Translations under genes and position numbers: made by a program
Assembly: GCA_019695455.1 (NCBI GenBank)
Contig: JAEUAC010000251.1
Span: 1-7,307, forward strand
DNA length: 7,307 bases
Direction: 5' to 3'
Source: Methylorubrum extorquens
GTDB lineage: Bacteria > Pseudomonadota > Alphaproteobacteria > Rhizobiales > Beijerinckiaceae
The notes under the pieces: generated by a model
Told to the model about the DNA's origin: nothing
Databases searched by the model: none
Seen by the model: the letters and a program-made list of their open reading frames with translations, nothing else
Shown: positions 1-4,847 of the stretch, in pieces
How positions within the stretch are numbered: the first letter of the stretch is position 1
Layout of the letters: each line of letters starts with the position of its first letter

Positions 1-44
1 TGGCGGCGCGCGAGCGCGCGATCGAAGACGACGGGAGCGTCCAT
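1..44 (-). CDS. SAM-dependent methyltransferase, N-terminal fragment (partial)
   Basis: Reading the minus strand from an ATG at 44-42 gives MDAPVVFDRALARR before the window edge. A short N-terminus with a P-x-V-F-D-R-x-L core is characteristic of the class I methyltransferases of the BioC/NDUFAF5-like group, which in Rhizobiales often lie divergent to comF. Only 14 codons are visible, so no SAM-binding motif can be checked and the substrate is unknown. The identification rests on this short signature plus the comF neighbour; it would fail if the frame closed just outside the window. The start codon sits back to back with the comF upstream region. Confidence 0.62.
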   Translation of the reverse strand, partial: MDAPVVFDRALARR

Positions 45-126
45 GCGCCCCTATCGGCCCCGGCGCGGCCGCTGCCAAGCCGGCGTCGCGCTTTCGTGCG
101 CCGGGCCGGCCGGCTACGCTTCGCGC
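45..126. promoter_or_regulatory. Divergent intergenic region, methyltransferase / comF
   Basis: These 82 bases must hold the start signals for both divergent genes. I see several GCCGGC repeats and an inverted pair CCGGCG (80-85) / CGCCGG (99-104). A TACGCT (115-120) lies 17 bases after TTTCGT (92-97), a poor promoter match directly upstream of the comF ATG. No Shine-Dalgarno sequence precedes that ATG. Nothing here is a confident promoter call. Confidence 0.3.
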
Positions 127-894
127 ATGAGCGCCTTCGCCCGTGCGGCCCGGAGGGTGGCCGGCCCGCTGCGGGCCTTCGGCCGCGGCGCCGTGACGCT
201 CGTCTACCCGCCGGCCTGCATCGCCTGCTCGGCCGCGACCGGCACGCCGCACACGCTCTGCGCCGCCTGCTGGTCGACGATCCGCTTCATCGAGCGCCCG
301 TTCTGCGAGCGGCTCGGGACGCCCTTCGCGGTCGATCTCGGCATGCCGCTCGTCTCGCCGGCCGCCATCGCGGACCCGCCGGTCTTCGCCCGGGCGCGCG
401 CGGTCGCCCGCTACGACGAGGCGGCCCGCACGCTGGTCCACAAGCTGAAATACGGAGACCGGCTCGATCTCGCCCGGGCGATCGGCGGCATGATGGCCCG
501 CTCCGGCGCCGAGCTCGCGGCCGAGGCGGACCTCGTCGTGCCCGTGCCCCTGCACCGGACGCGGCTCTGGTGGCGCCGGTTCAACCAGGCGCAGGAGCTC
601 GCCCGGGTGGTGGCCGGGATCCACGAACGCCCGTGCGACCCGCTCCTCCTCGCCCGCGTCCGGCCGACGCGTCCCCAGGTGGGGCTGAGCCGCAACCAGC
701 GGGCCGACAACCTCCAGGGCGCGTTCCGGGTGCCGGACGCGGCGAAGCCGCGGATCAGGGGCCGGCGCGTGCTGCTCGTGGACGACGTCCTCACCACGGG
801 GGCGACGGCCAACGCGGCGTCGCGGGCGCTGCTGCGGGGCGGGGCGGCGGCCGTCGACGTGCTCTGCTTCTGCCGGGTGGTGCCGGATGCCTGA
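127..894 (+). CDS. comF: ComF family protein (double zinc ribbon, phosphoribosyltransferase fold)
   Basis: The product has 255 residues, the usual ComF length. An N-terminal zinc-ribbon segment has Cys31-x2-Cys34 and Cys45-x2-Cys48. The ComF core follows, with LVHKLKYGDR near 103-112, VVPVPLHRTRLWWRRFNQA near 137-155, and the phosphoribosyltransferase signature VLLVDDVLTTGAT at 215-227. ComF was named for DNA uptake in Gram-positive competence; in alphaproteobacteria its role is not settled and the type I PRTase-like fold suggests nucleotide or phosphoribosyl binding. I chose ATG 127 because the upstream residues from the alternative ATG at 43 are Arg-rich, unlike ComF, and would overlap the divergent gene. 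ATG 127 has no clear Shine-Dalgarno, so the start is less certain than the identity. The gene may be co-transcribed with the glutaredoxin gene 70 bases downstream. Confidence 0.93.
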   Translation: MSAFARAARRVAGPLRAFGRGAVTLVYPPACIACSAATGTPHTLCAACWSTIRFIERPFCERLGTPFAVDLGMPLVSPAAIADPPVFARARAVARYDEAARTLVHKLKYGDRLDLARAIGGMMARSGAELAAEADLVVPVPLHRTRLWWRRFNQAQELARVVAGIHERPCDPLLLARVRPTRPQVGLSRNQRADNLQGAFRVPDAAKPRIRGRRVLLVDDVLTTGATANAASRALLRGGAAAVDVLCFCRVVPDA

Positions 895-905
895 GCCGGC
901 GCGCG

Positions 906-934
906 TTGCCGCGACGCCGCCCCTCTTGCTAGGG
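906..934 (+). promoter_or_regulatory. Possible promoter upstream of grxC
   Basis: TTGCCG (906-911) is followed after 17 bases by CTAGGG (929-934), about 30 bases before the grxC ATG. The -35-like TTG and the C/T-TAG-type -10 at correct spacing resemble housekeeping promoters of G+C-rich alphaproteobacteria, and a similar arrangement occurs before rimP. The match to the general sigma-70 consensus is weak, so this is a suggestion only. The alternative is read-through from comF. Confidence 0.35.
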
Positions 935-964
935 AGGAGGATCGCGCGCGGCGGAGATCGTCCC

Positions 965-1219
965 ATGACGTCCGTGACCATCTACACGAAATCCTGGTGC
1001 CCCTATTGCCAGGCCGCCAAGGAACTCCTGACCGAGAAGGGCGTCGCCTTCGAGGAGATCGAGATCACGGGCAAGGCCGACAAGCGCGACGAGATGCTGG
1101 GCCGCGCCGGCGGCCGGACGACCGTCCCGCAGATCTTCATCGGCGACCGCCACGTCGGCGGCTGCGACGACCTCCACGCGCTCGACCGCAAGGGCGAGCT
1201 CGACCGCCTGCTCGCCTGA
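965..1219 (+). CDS. grxC: Glutaredoxin 3 (GrxC-type dithiol glutaredoxin)
   Basis: This 84-residue protein is a complete one-domain glutaredoxin. The dithiol active site CPYC lies at 12-15 in the context YTKSWCPYC, the cis-Pro glutathione-binding element TVPQIFI at 53-59, and the GGCDDLHAL element that holds the glutathione gamma-glutamyl end at 65-73. It reduces protein disulfides and glutathione mixed disulfides with GSH in the cytoplasm. The ATG at 965 has GGAG at 953-956, eight bases upstream. A longer reading frame opens at 887, but it would add 26 non-glutaredoxin residues and overlap comF, so it is not used. The stop lies 11 bases before the amidase gene, indicating co-transcription. 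Confidence 0.96.
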   Translation: MTSVTIYTKSWCPYCQAAKELLTEKGVAFEEIEITGKADKRDEMLGRAGGRTTVPQIFIGDRHVGGCDDLHALDRKGELDRLLA

Positions 1220-1230
1220 GAGGAGCCGCC

Positions 1231-2088
1231 ATGACCCGCTTCAAAGCCGCCTGCATCGGCATGCGCTCCGGGCGCGATCCGCTCGCCAACCGCGACGCCG
1301 CCATCCGCATGATCCGCGAGGCGGCGGATGCCGGCGCGGAGTTCGTGCAGACGCCCGAGATGACCTCCCTCATCGAGCGCGGGCGGGACAACCTCTTCGC
1401 CAAGATCGGGCCCGAGGGCTCCGATCCGACGCTCGCCGGGCTGCGCGAGGTGGCGCGCGAGCGCGGCCTCGTCGTCCATGTCGGCTCGCTCGCCGTCCTG
1501 AACGGCGACAAGGTCGCCAACCGCGGCTTCGTGATCGATGCCGAGGGCGCCATCACGGCCCGCTACGACAAGGTCCACCTGTTCGACGTCGACCTGCCCT
1601 CCGGCGAATCCTGGCGCGAATCGGCGACCTACACGGGCGGCGACCGGGCCGTGATCGCCGAGACGCCCTGGGCCATGCTCGGCATGACCATCTGCTACGA
1701 CGTGCGCTTCCCGGCGCTCTACCGGGCGCTCGCCGAGGGCGGCGCCGAGATCCTGTCGGCGCCGGCCTGCTTCACCCGGCAGACCGGCGAGGCGCATTGG
1801 CACGTGCTGCACCGCGCCCGCGCGATCGAGACCGGCTCGTTCATGATCTCGGCCGCCCAGGGCGGCACCCACGAGGACGGGCGGCAGACCTTCGGCCATT
1901 CGCTCATCGTGGATCCCTGGGGCCGCGTGCTGGCCGACGGGTCGGACGAGCCCGGGTTCGTGATGGCGGAGATCGACCTCTCGCTCGTGGCCGACGCCCG
2001 GTCGCGGATCCCGGCGCTCCGGCACGGACGCCCCTTCGCGGTCGAGGTCGCCCGGGCGGCGACGCGGCGCTTGGCCGCGGCGGAATAG
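1231..2088 (+). CDS. Carbon-nitrogen hydrolase, Nit1/Nit2-type amidase
   Basis: The 285-residue product has the nitrilase-superfamily catalytic triad Glu43 (in VQTPEMTS), Lys114 (in RYDKVHLFDVD) and Cys155 (in MTICYDVRFP), in family order and spacing. The YDKVHLFDV and ICYDVRFP blocks and the length are those of the Nit1/Nit2 branch. In that branch, Nit1 and E. coli YbeM hydrolyse deaminated glutathione, while Nit2 is an omega-amidase for alpha-ketoglutaramate. Sequence alone does not separate the two here. The position 11 bases after grxC favours deaminated-glutathione amidase by context. The ATG at 1231 has AGGAG at 1221-1225. No signal peptide or membrane segment is visible, so the enzyme should be cytosolic. 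Confidence 0.93.
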   Translation: MTRFKAACIGMRSGRDPLANRDAAIRMIREAADAGAEFVQTPEMTSLIERGRDNLFAKIGPEGSDPTLAGLREVARERGLVVHVGSLAVLNGDKVANRGFVIDAEGAITARYDKVHLFDVDLPSGESWRESATYTGGDRAVIAETPWAMLGMTICYDVRFPALYRALAEGGAEILSAPACFTRQTGEAHWHVLHRARAIETGSFMISAAQGGTHEDGRQTFGHSLIVDPWGRVLADGSDEPGFVMAEIDLSLVADARSRIPALRHGRPFAVEVARAATRRLAAAE

Positions 2089-2112
2089 GCGATCGACGGA
2101 CGCGAAGGCTCT

Positions 2113-2134
2113 CATGTCCCCGGCTGGGGGCATG
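2113..2134 (+). repeat. Intergenic hairpin between amidase gene and DUF1178
   Basis: CATGTCCCC (2113-2121) and GGGGGCATG (2126-2134) form a 9-bp stem with one T-G wobble around a GGCT loop. It lies 24 bases after the amidase stop and 13 bases before the DUF1178 ATG. No T-run follows, so it is not a classical intrinsic terminator. It could be a partial terminator, an mRNA end-stabilising stem, or a structure affecting DUF1178 initiation. Confidence 0.55.
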
Positions 2135-2147
2135 GCTGGATGACGGC

Positions 2148-2627
2148 ATGATCCGATACGCTTTGGCCTGCGACGCGGGCCACGACTTCGAATCCTGGTT
2201 CCCGTCTTCGGGATCCTACGACGCGCAGCTCGCGCGCGGGCTCGTCGCCTGCCCGCATTGCGGCTCGACGGCCGTCGAGAAGCGCCTGATGGCCCCGTCC
2301 CTCGGCCGCAAGGGCAACGCGGCCTCGCCCGCGCCGGCCGAGACGCCGGCGCAGGAGGTCCTCCCGCCGGCCCCGCCTCAGCCCGTCGCGATCCTGTCCG
2401 AGCGCGAGCAGGCCGTCCGGGCCATGCTGCGCGCCGTGCGCGAGCAGGTGACGAAGACGGCAGACTACGTCGGGCCGGCCTTCGCCGAGGAGGCCCGCAA
2501 GATCCATTACGGCGAGGCGGACCATCGCTCGATCTATGGGGAGGCGGACGGGGCGGAGGTCCGGGCCCTGATCGAGGAGGGCATCGAGATCGCGCCGCTG
2601 CCGATCGTGCCGGACGACCGCAACTGA
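2148..2627 (+). CDS. DUF1178 family protein
   Basis: The 159-residue product begins MIRYALACDAGHDFESWFPS and carries CPHCGS at 35-40, the N-terminal pattern of the alphaproteobacterial DUF1178 family. Cys8 and His12 with Cys35 and Cys38 look like a small zinc-ribbon-type site. Residues 51-82 are a Pro/Ala-rich linker. The C-terminal part (about 84-159) is charged and contains VGPAFAEEARKIHYGEADHR and a conserved-looking IYGEA segment. Function is unknown. The ATG at 2148 places the zinc motif right at the N-terminus as in the family; no in-frame ATG lies just upstream, and the Shine-Dalgarno is poor. The stop TGA (2625-2627) overlaps the presumed CTG start of the next gene. Confidence 0.9.
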   Translation: MIRYALACDAGHDFESWFPSSGSYDAQLARGLVACPHCGSTAVEKRLMAPSLGRKGNAASPAPAETPAQEVLPPAPPQPVAILSEREQAVRAMLRAVREQVTKTADYVGPAFAEEARKIHYGEADHRSIYGEADGAEVRALIEEGIEIAPLPIVPDDRN

Positions 2628-3172
2628 GCGGCGCGACGGCCGATCCCGAGGCGCCCCGGACCTTCTTCACGTCCGACCACCATTTCGGCGACGGGCGCCG
2701 GCTCGGCATCGACCGCCGGCCCTTCCCGGACGTCTTCGCCATGGATGCCGCCATGGCGGCGCGCTGGAACGCGGCCGTCCGCCCCGTCGACACCGTCTGG
2801 CATCTCGGCGACGTCGCGCGCTCCCGCGATCCCGCCGCCGTCGCGGCGCTCCTGGCCGGCCTGAACGGGACCAAGCACCTCGTCGCGGGCAACAACGACG
2901 GCCCCGCCACGCTGGCGGCCCCGGGCTGGGCGAGCGTGTCGTCGTACGTCGAGATCGACGTCGACGGCCACGCCCTGGTCCTCTGCCACTACCCGTTCCG
3001 CACCTGGAACGGGTCCGGCCGGGGCGCCGTCGATCTCCACGGCCACAGCCACGGCCGCCTGTCCCGGATGACCCGGCAGGTCGACGTGGGCGTCGACGTG
3101 TGGGACTTCACGCCCGTGACGCTCGCGACCCTGCTCGGCCGCGGGCGGCGAAGGCCGGAGACACGGACATGA
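2624..3172 (+). CDS. Small calcineurin-like metallophosphoesterase, probable CTG start
   Basis: From the CTG at 2624 the frame encodes 182 residues with all metallophosphoesterase motifs: D-H-H at 18-20 (TSDHHFGD), HLGD at 60-63, GNND at 89-92, the His of CHYPF near 122, and GHSHG at 140-144. These bind two metals for phosphoester hydrolysis; the substrate is unknown. The size and FFTSDHHFG start match small stand-alone phosphoesterases. No ATG, GTG or TTG occurs in frame between TTG 2258, deep inside DUF1178, and ATG 2741, which would remove the DHH metal ligands. The codon where an ATGA overlap with the DUF1178 stop would be expected reads CTG. I therefore infer a CTG start with translational coupling; a sequencing error or a recent start-codon mutation would also explain it. 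The stop overlaps the next ATG by four bases. Confidence 0.82.
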   Translation: MSGATADPEAPRTFFTSDHHFGDGRRLGIDRRPFPDVFAMDAAMAARWNAAVRPVDTVWHLGDVARSRDPAAVAALLAGLNGTKHLVAGNNDGPATLAAPGWASVSSYVEIDVDGHALVLCHYPFRTWNGSGRGAVDLHGHSHGRLSRMTRQVDVGVDVWDFTPVTLATLLGRGRRRPETRT

Positions 3173-4035
3173 GCGGACAGGGACGGGCCGGCGCGGTCGC
3201 GCGTCGGCGGGTCGGGACCATCGAGGTCGTCGCCCTGGGCGACGGCGAACTCGACATCGCCGCATCCCTCTTCGGCGACGCCGATCCCGACGAGCGCACG
3301 CGGCTCGCCCGCGCGGCCGGCTTCGGAGGCGACGCGATCCCGCTCTCCATCAACACCTTCGCCATCCTGACGGGCGGCCGCACGCTCCTCGTCGACGCGG
3401 GCTCGGGCACGATGCGCGGCCCGACCGAGGGGTTCACGGGCCGGGCGCTCGCGGCGGCCGGCATCGCGCCGGACGGCGTCGATGCCGTCCTGATGACGCA
3501 CATGCACGGCGACCACGCGGGCGGCCTGCGGCTGGCCTCGGGCGAGGCGGCCTTCCCCGGGGCCGAGCTGCGGCTCGCCCGGGCGGAGCTGGCGTTCTGG
3601 TCCGACGCGGCGCTCGAGGCCCGGATGCCGGACCGCATGGCGCCGACCTTCGCCAACGCCCGGGCCTGCTTCGCGCTCTACGGCGACCGCGTGCGGCCGT
3701 TCGCGCCCGGCGAGAGGATCGCGCCCGGCGTGACGGCCGTCGACCTGCCGGGCCACACGCCCGGCCACAGCGGCTTCCTCGTGGAGGACGGGGGCGAGCG
3801 GCTCCTCGTCTGGGCGGACGTCGTCCACGTGGCGGCGTTCCAGTTCGCCCATCCCGAATGGACGATCGGCTTCGACGTGGACGGCGCGGCCGCGGCCGCG
3901 ACGCGGTCGCGCCTCCTCGCCGAGGTGTCCGAGAGCGGGCTCGCCGTCGCCGGCATGCACCTGCCGTTCCCGGGTTTCGGCACCGTGCGGCGCGAGGCCG
4001 GTGCCTACGCCTTCGCGGCCGCGGCGACGCGCTGA
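3169..4035 (+). CDS. MBL-fold metallo-hydrolase, OPHC2-like
   Basis: The 288-residue protein has the dinuclear metallo-beta-lactamase-fold ligand set: HMHGDH at 111-116, His196 in GHTPGH (195-200), Asp217 in VWADVVH, and His264 in AGMHLPFPGFG. The layout, including SINTFAI near 60-66, a Trp-rich middle and the closing HLPFPGFG, resembles the OPHC2-like branch, named after an organophosphorus hydrolase. Members are hydrolases or lactonases of mostly unknown natural substrate. Many relatives carry an export signal; here the N-terminus (MSGQGRAGAVARRRVG) shows none, so a cytoplasmic location is likely. The ATG at 3169 has GGAG at 3157-3160 and overlaps the phosphoesterase stop as ATGA, indicating coupling. 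It is the last gene before the rimP operon. Confidence 0.92.
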   Translation: MSGQGRAGAVARRRVGTIEVVALGDGELDIAASLFGDADPDERTRLARAAGFGGDAIPLSINTFAILTGGRTLLVDAGSGTMRGPTEGFTGRALAAAGIAPDGVDAVLMTHMHGDHAGGLRLASGEAAFPGAELRLARAELAFWSDAALEARMPDRMAPTFANARACFALYGDRVRPFAPGERIAPGVTAVDLPGHTPGHSGFLVEDGGERLLVWADVVHVAAFQFAHPEWTIGFDVDGAAAAATRSRLLAEVSESGLAVAGMHLPFPGFGTVRREAGAYAFAAAATR

Positions 4036-4038
4036 GGG

Positions 4039-4065
4039 CCGGCGCGCGGAATCTTGCGCGCCCGG
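4039..4065. repeat. Inverted repeat just after the MBL hydrolase gene
   Basis: GGCGCGC (4041-4047) and GCGCGCC (4056-4062) are perfect 7-bp arms around the 8-base spacer GGAATCTT. Shifting one base as a bulge lets the stem extend to CCGG (4039-4042 with 4062-4065). It starts five bases after the stop codon. There is no T-run, so termination would be inefficient or Rho-assisted. It overlaps the possible rimP -35 element, so it may alternatively be an operator. Confidence 0.5.
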
Positions 4066-4082
4066 GACGGCGATGTTAGAGG
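4054..4082 (+). promoter_or_regulatory. Possible promoter of the rimP-nusA-ylxR-infB operon
   Basis: TTGCGC (4054-4059) is followed after 17 bases by TAGAGG (4077-4082), with TG at 4074-4075 as a possible extended -10. The arrangement parallels that before grxC. A second candidate -10, TATGGT (4101-4106), has no good -35 partner. Either would start transcription upstream of the terminator hairpin, giving a leader of roughly 80-105 bases. No experimental start is known to me. Confidence 0.4.
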
Positions 4083-4101
4083 CGTGGCGTCAGCTTCGGT
4101 T

Positions 4102-4115
4102 ATGGTGCGAGCCAT
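4102..4115 (+). ncRNA. Small leader hairpin with GCGA loop, upstream of rimP terminator
   Basis: ATGGT (4102-4106) pairs with GCCAT (4111-4115) around a GCGA tetraloop; the loop-closing pair is a T-G wobble. It ends six bases before the terminator stem, which has the same GCGA loop. In the leader RNA the two would stack as tandem GNRA-capped hairpins. The stem is short, so it could be chance. Confidence 0.3.
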
Positions 4116-4121
4116 CGTCGG

Positions 4122-4152
4122 GAGCGGGCCCGCGAGGGTCCCGCTCTTTTTT
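4122..4152 (+). terminator. Intrinsic terminator / attenuator in the rimP leader
   Basis: GAGCGGGCCC (4122-4131) pairs with GGG-T-CCCGCTC (4136-4146, one bulged T) around the GNRA-type loop GCGA (4132-4135), followed directly by six T (4147-4152). This is a textbook Rho-independent terminator. It lies on the sense strand only 40 bases before the rimP ATG and downstream of the candidate promoters. It may end transcripts from the MBL-hydrolase operon, act as an attenuator for rimP-nusA-infB, or both. NusA stimulates pausing and termination at such hairpins, so autogenous control is plausible. An outer pairing GTCGGG (4117-4122) / CCCGAC (4157-4162) would enclose the hairpin and T-run and compete for one base. 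Confidence 0.85.
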
Positions 4153-4192
4153 ATTGCCCGACGGCAGCCCGAGGCGGCGCCCGAGTCGGACC

Positions 4193-4843
4193 ATGCTGGA
4201 CCCTGAACGACGCTTCCATACCGAGACCGGTGTCGCCGCCAAGGTGGCGGCCGCGATCGAGCCCGTGCTCGCCGATCTCGGCTTCCGGCTCGTGCGCGTG
4301 AAGGTCACGGCCCAGAACGGCACCACCGTGCAGATCATGGCCGAGCGCCCGGACGGCACCATGGGCGTCGAGGATTGCGAGGCCGTCAGCCGCGCCGTCT
4401 CGCCCGCCCTCGACCTCGCCGACCCCGTGCCGACCGCCTACAACCTCGAGGTCTCCTCGCCCGGCATCGACCGGCCGCTGGTCCGCCCGCAGGACTTCGC
4501 CCGCTGGGCCGGCTACGAGGCGAAGGTCGAGATGGCCGTCCCGCTCGACGGCCGCAAGCGCTTCCGCGGCCTCGTCCGCGGCGTCGAGGGCGACACGGCG
4601 CTCCTCGAGATGAAGGACGTGAAGGAGGGGATCGAGCCGCTCGCCCGGCTCCCGCTCACGTCCATCGGCGAGGCCCGCCTCGTCCTGACGGACGACCTCA
4701 TCCGGGAATCGCTCCGGCGCGGCAAGGCCGCGTCCGGCGGCGATCCCGAGCCGGATCCCGAATCCGACCCCGAAGACAACGTCGTCCCGTTCAAGCGGCC
4801 CCCCGGCCGGCGGGGCCCGTCCCAGACCAAGACGAAGGAGTGA
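4193..4843 (+). CDS. rimP: Ribosome maturation factor RimP
   Basis: The 216-residue protein assists 30S subunit maturation. The N-terminal alpha/beta domain spans about 12-95 and ends in the family signature YNLEVSSPGIDRPL (83-96). The C-terminal SH3-like domain covers about 97-168, with KRFRGLVRGVEGD near 122-134. Residues 178-216 form a tail with the acidic repeats DPEPDPESDPED (184-195), then NVVPFKRP and a basic end; such extensions occur in alphaproteobacterial RimP. ATG 4193 is chosen because the family fold begins just after it. An in-frame ATG at 4073 would add 40 residues translated across the terminator and is unlikely. The Shine-Dalgarno is weak (GGA very close, GAGGCGG at 4171-4177 rather far). 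The stop is four bases before nusA, as in the conserved operon. Confidence 0.96.
   Translation: MLDPERRFHTETGVAAKVAAAIEPVLADLGFRLVRVKVTAQNGTTVQIMAERPDGTMGVEDCEAVSRAVSPALDLADPVPTAYNLEVSSPGIDRPLVRPQDFARWAGYEAKVEMAVPLDGRKRFRGLVRGVEGDTALLEMKDVKEGIEPLARLPLTSIGEARLVLTDDLIRESLRRGKAASGGDPEPDPESDPEDNVVPFKRPPGRRGPSQTKTKE
4742..4777 (+). repeat. Low-complexity acidic repeat in RimP tail
   Basis: Codons for DPE are repeated with small changes (DPEP, DPES, DPED) in the RimP C-terminal extension. The repeated GATCCCGA-like DNA unit suggests slippage or local duplication. The tail is outside both folded domains and is probably disordered. Confidence 0.6.
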
Positions 4844-4847
4844 CGCC

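Noticed and set aside
887..964. N-terminal extension of the glutaredoxin
   Set aside because: The start overlaps comF, the added 26 residues are unlike glutaredoxins, and ATG 965 has a correctly spaced GGAG.
1003..2910. Long minus-strand open frame of 635 codons opposite grxC, the amidase gene, DUF1178 and the phosphoesterase gene
   Set aside because: It crosses four well-identified genes, is Arg/Pro/Gly-rich without recognisable motifs, and such stop-free antisense frames are expected at this G+C content.
3100..3168. Upstream start for the MBL hydrolase inside the phosphoesterase gene
   Set aside because: ATG 3169 has GGAG and a standard ATGA overlap; the upstream residues are an out-of-frame reading of the phosphoesterase.
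4001..4192. Longer in-frame upstream start for rimP (for example ATG 4073)
   Set aside because: The extra residues do not look like RimP and would be translated through the promoter-like region and the terminator hairpin.
4036..4192. tRNA gene upstream of rimP, as metY in E. coli
   Set aside because: No cloverleaf, TTCGA-type T-loop or CAT anticodon arm could be placed in the gap.
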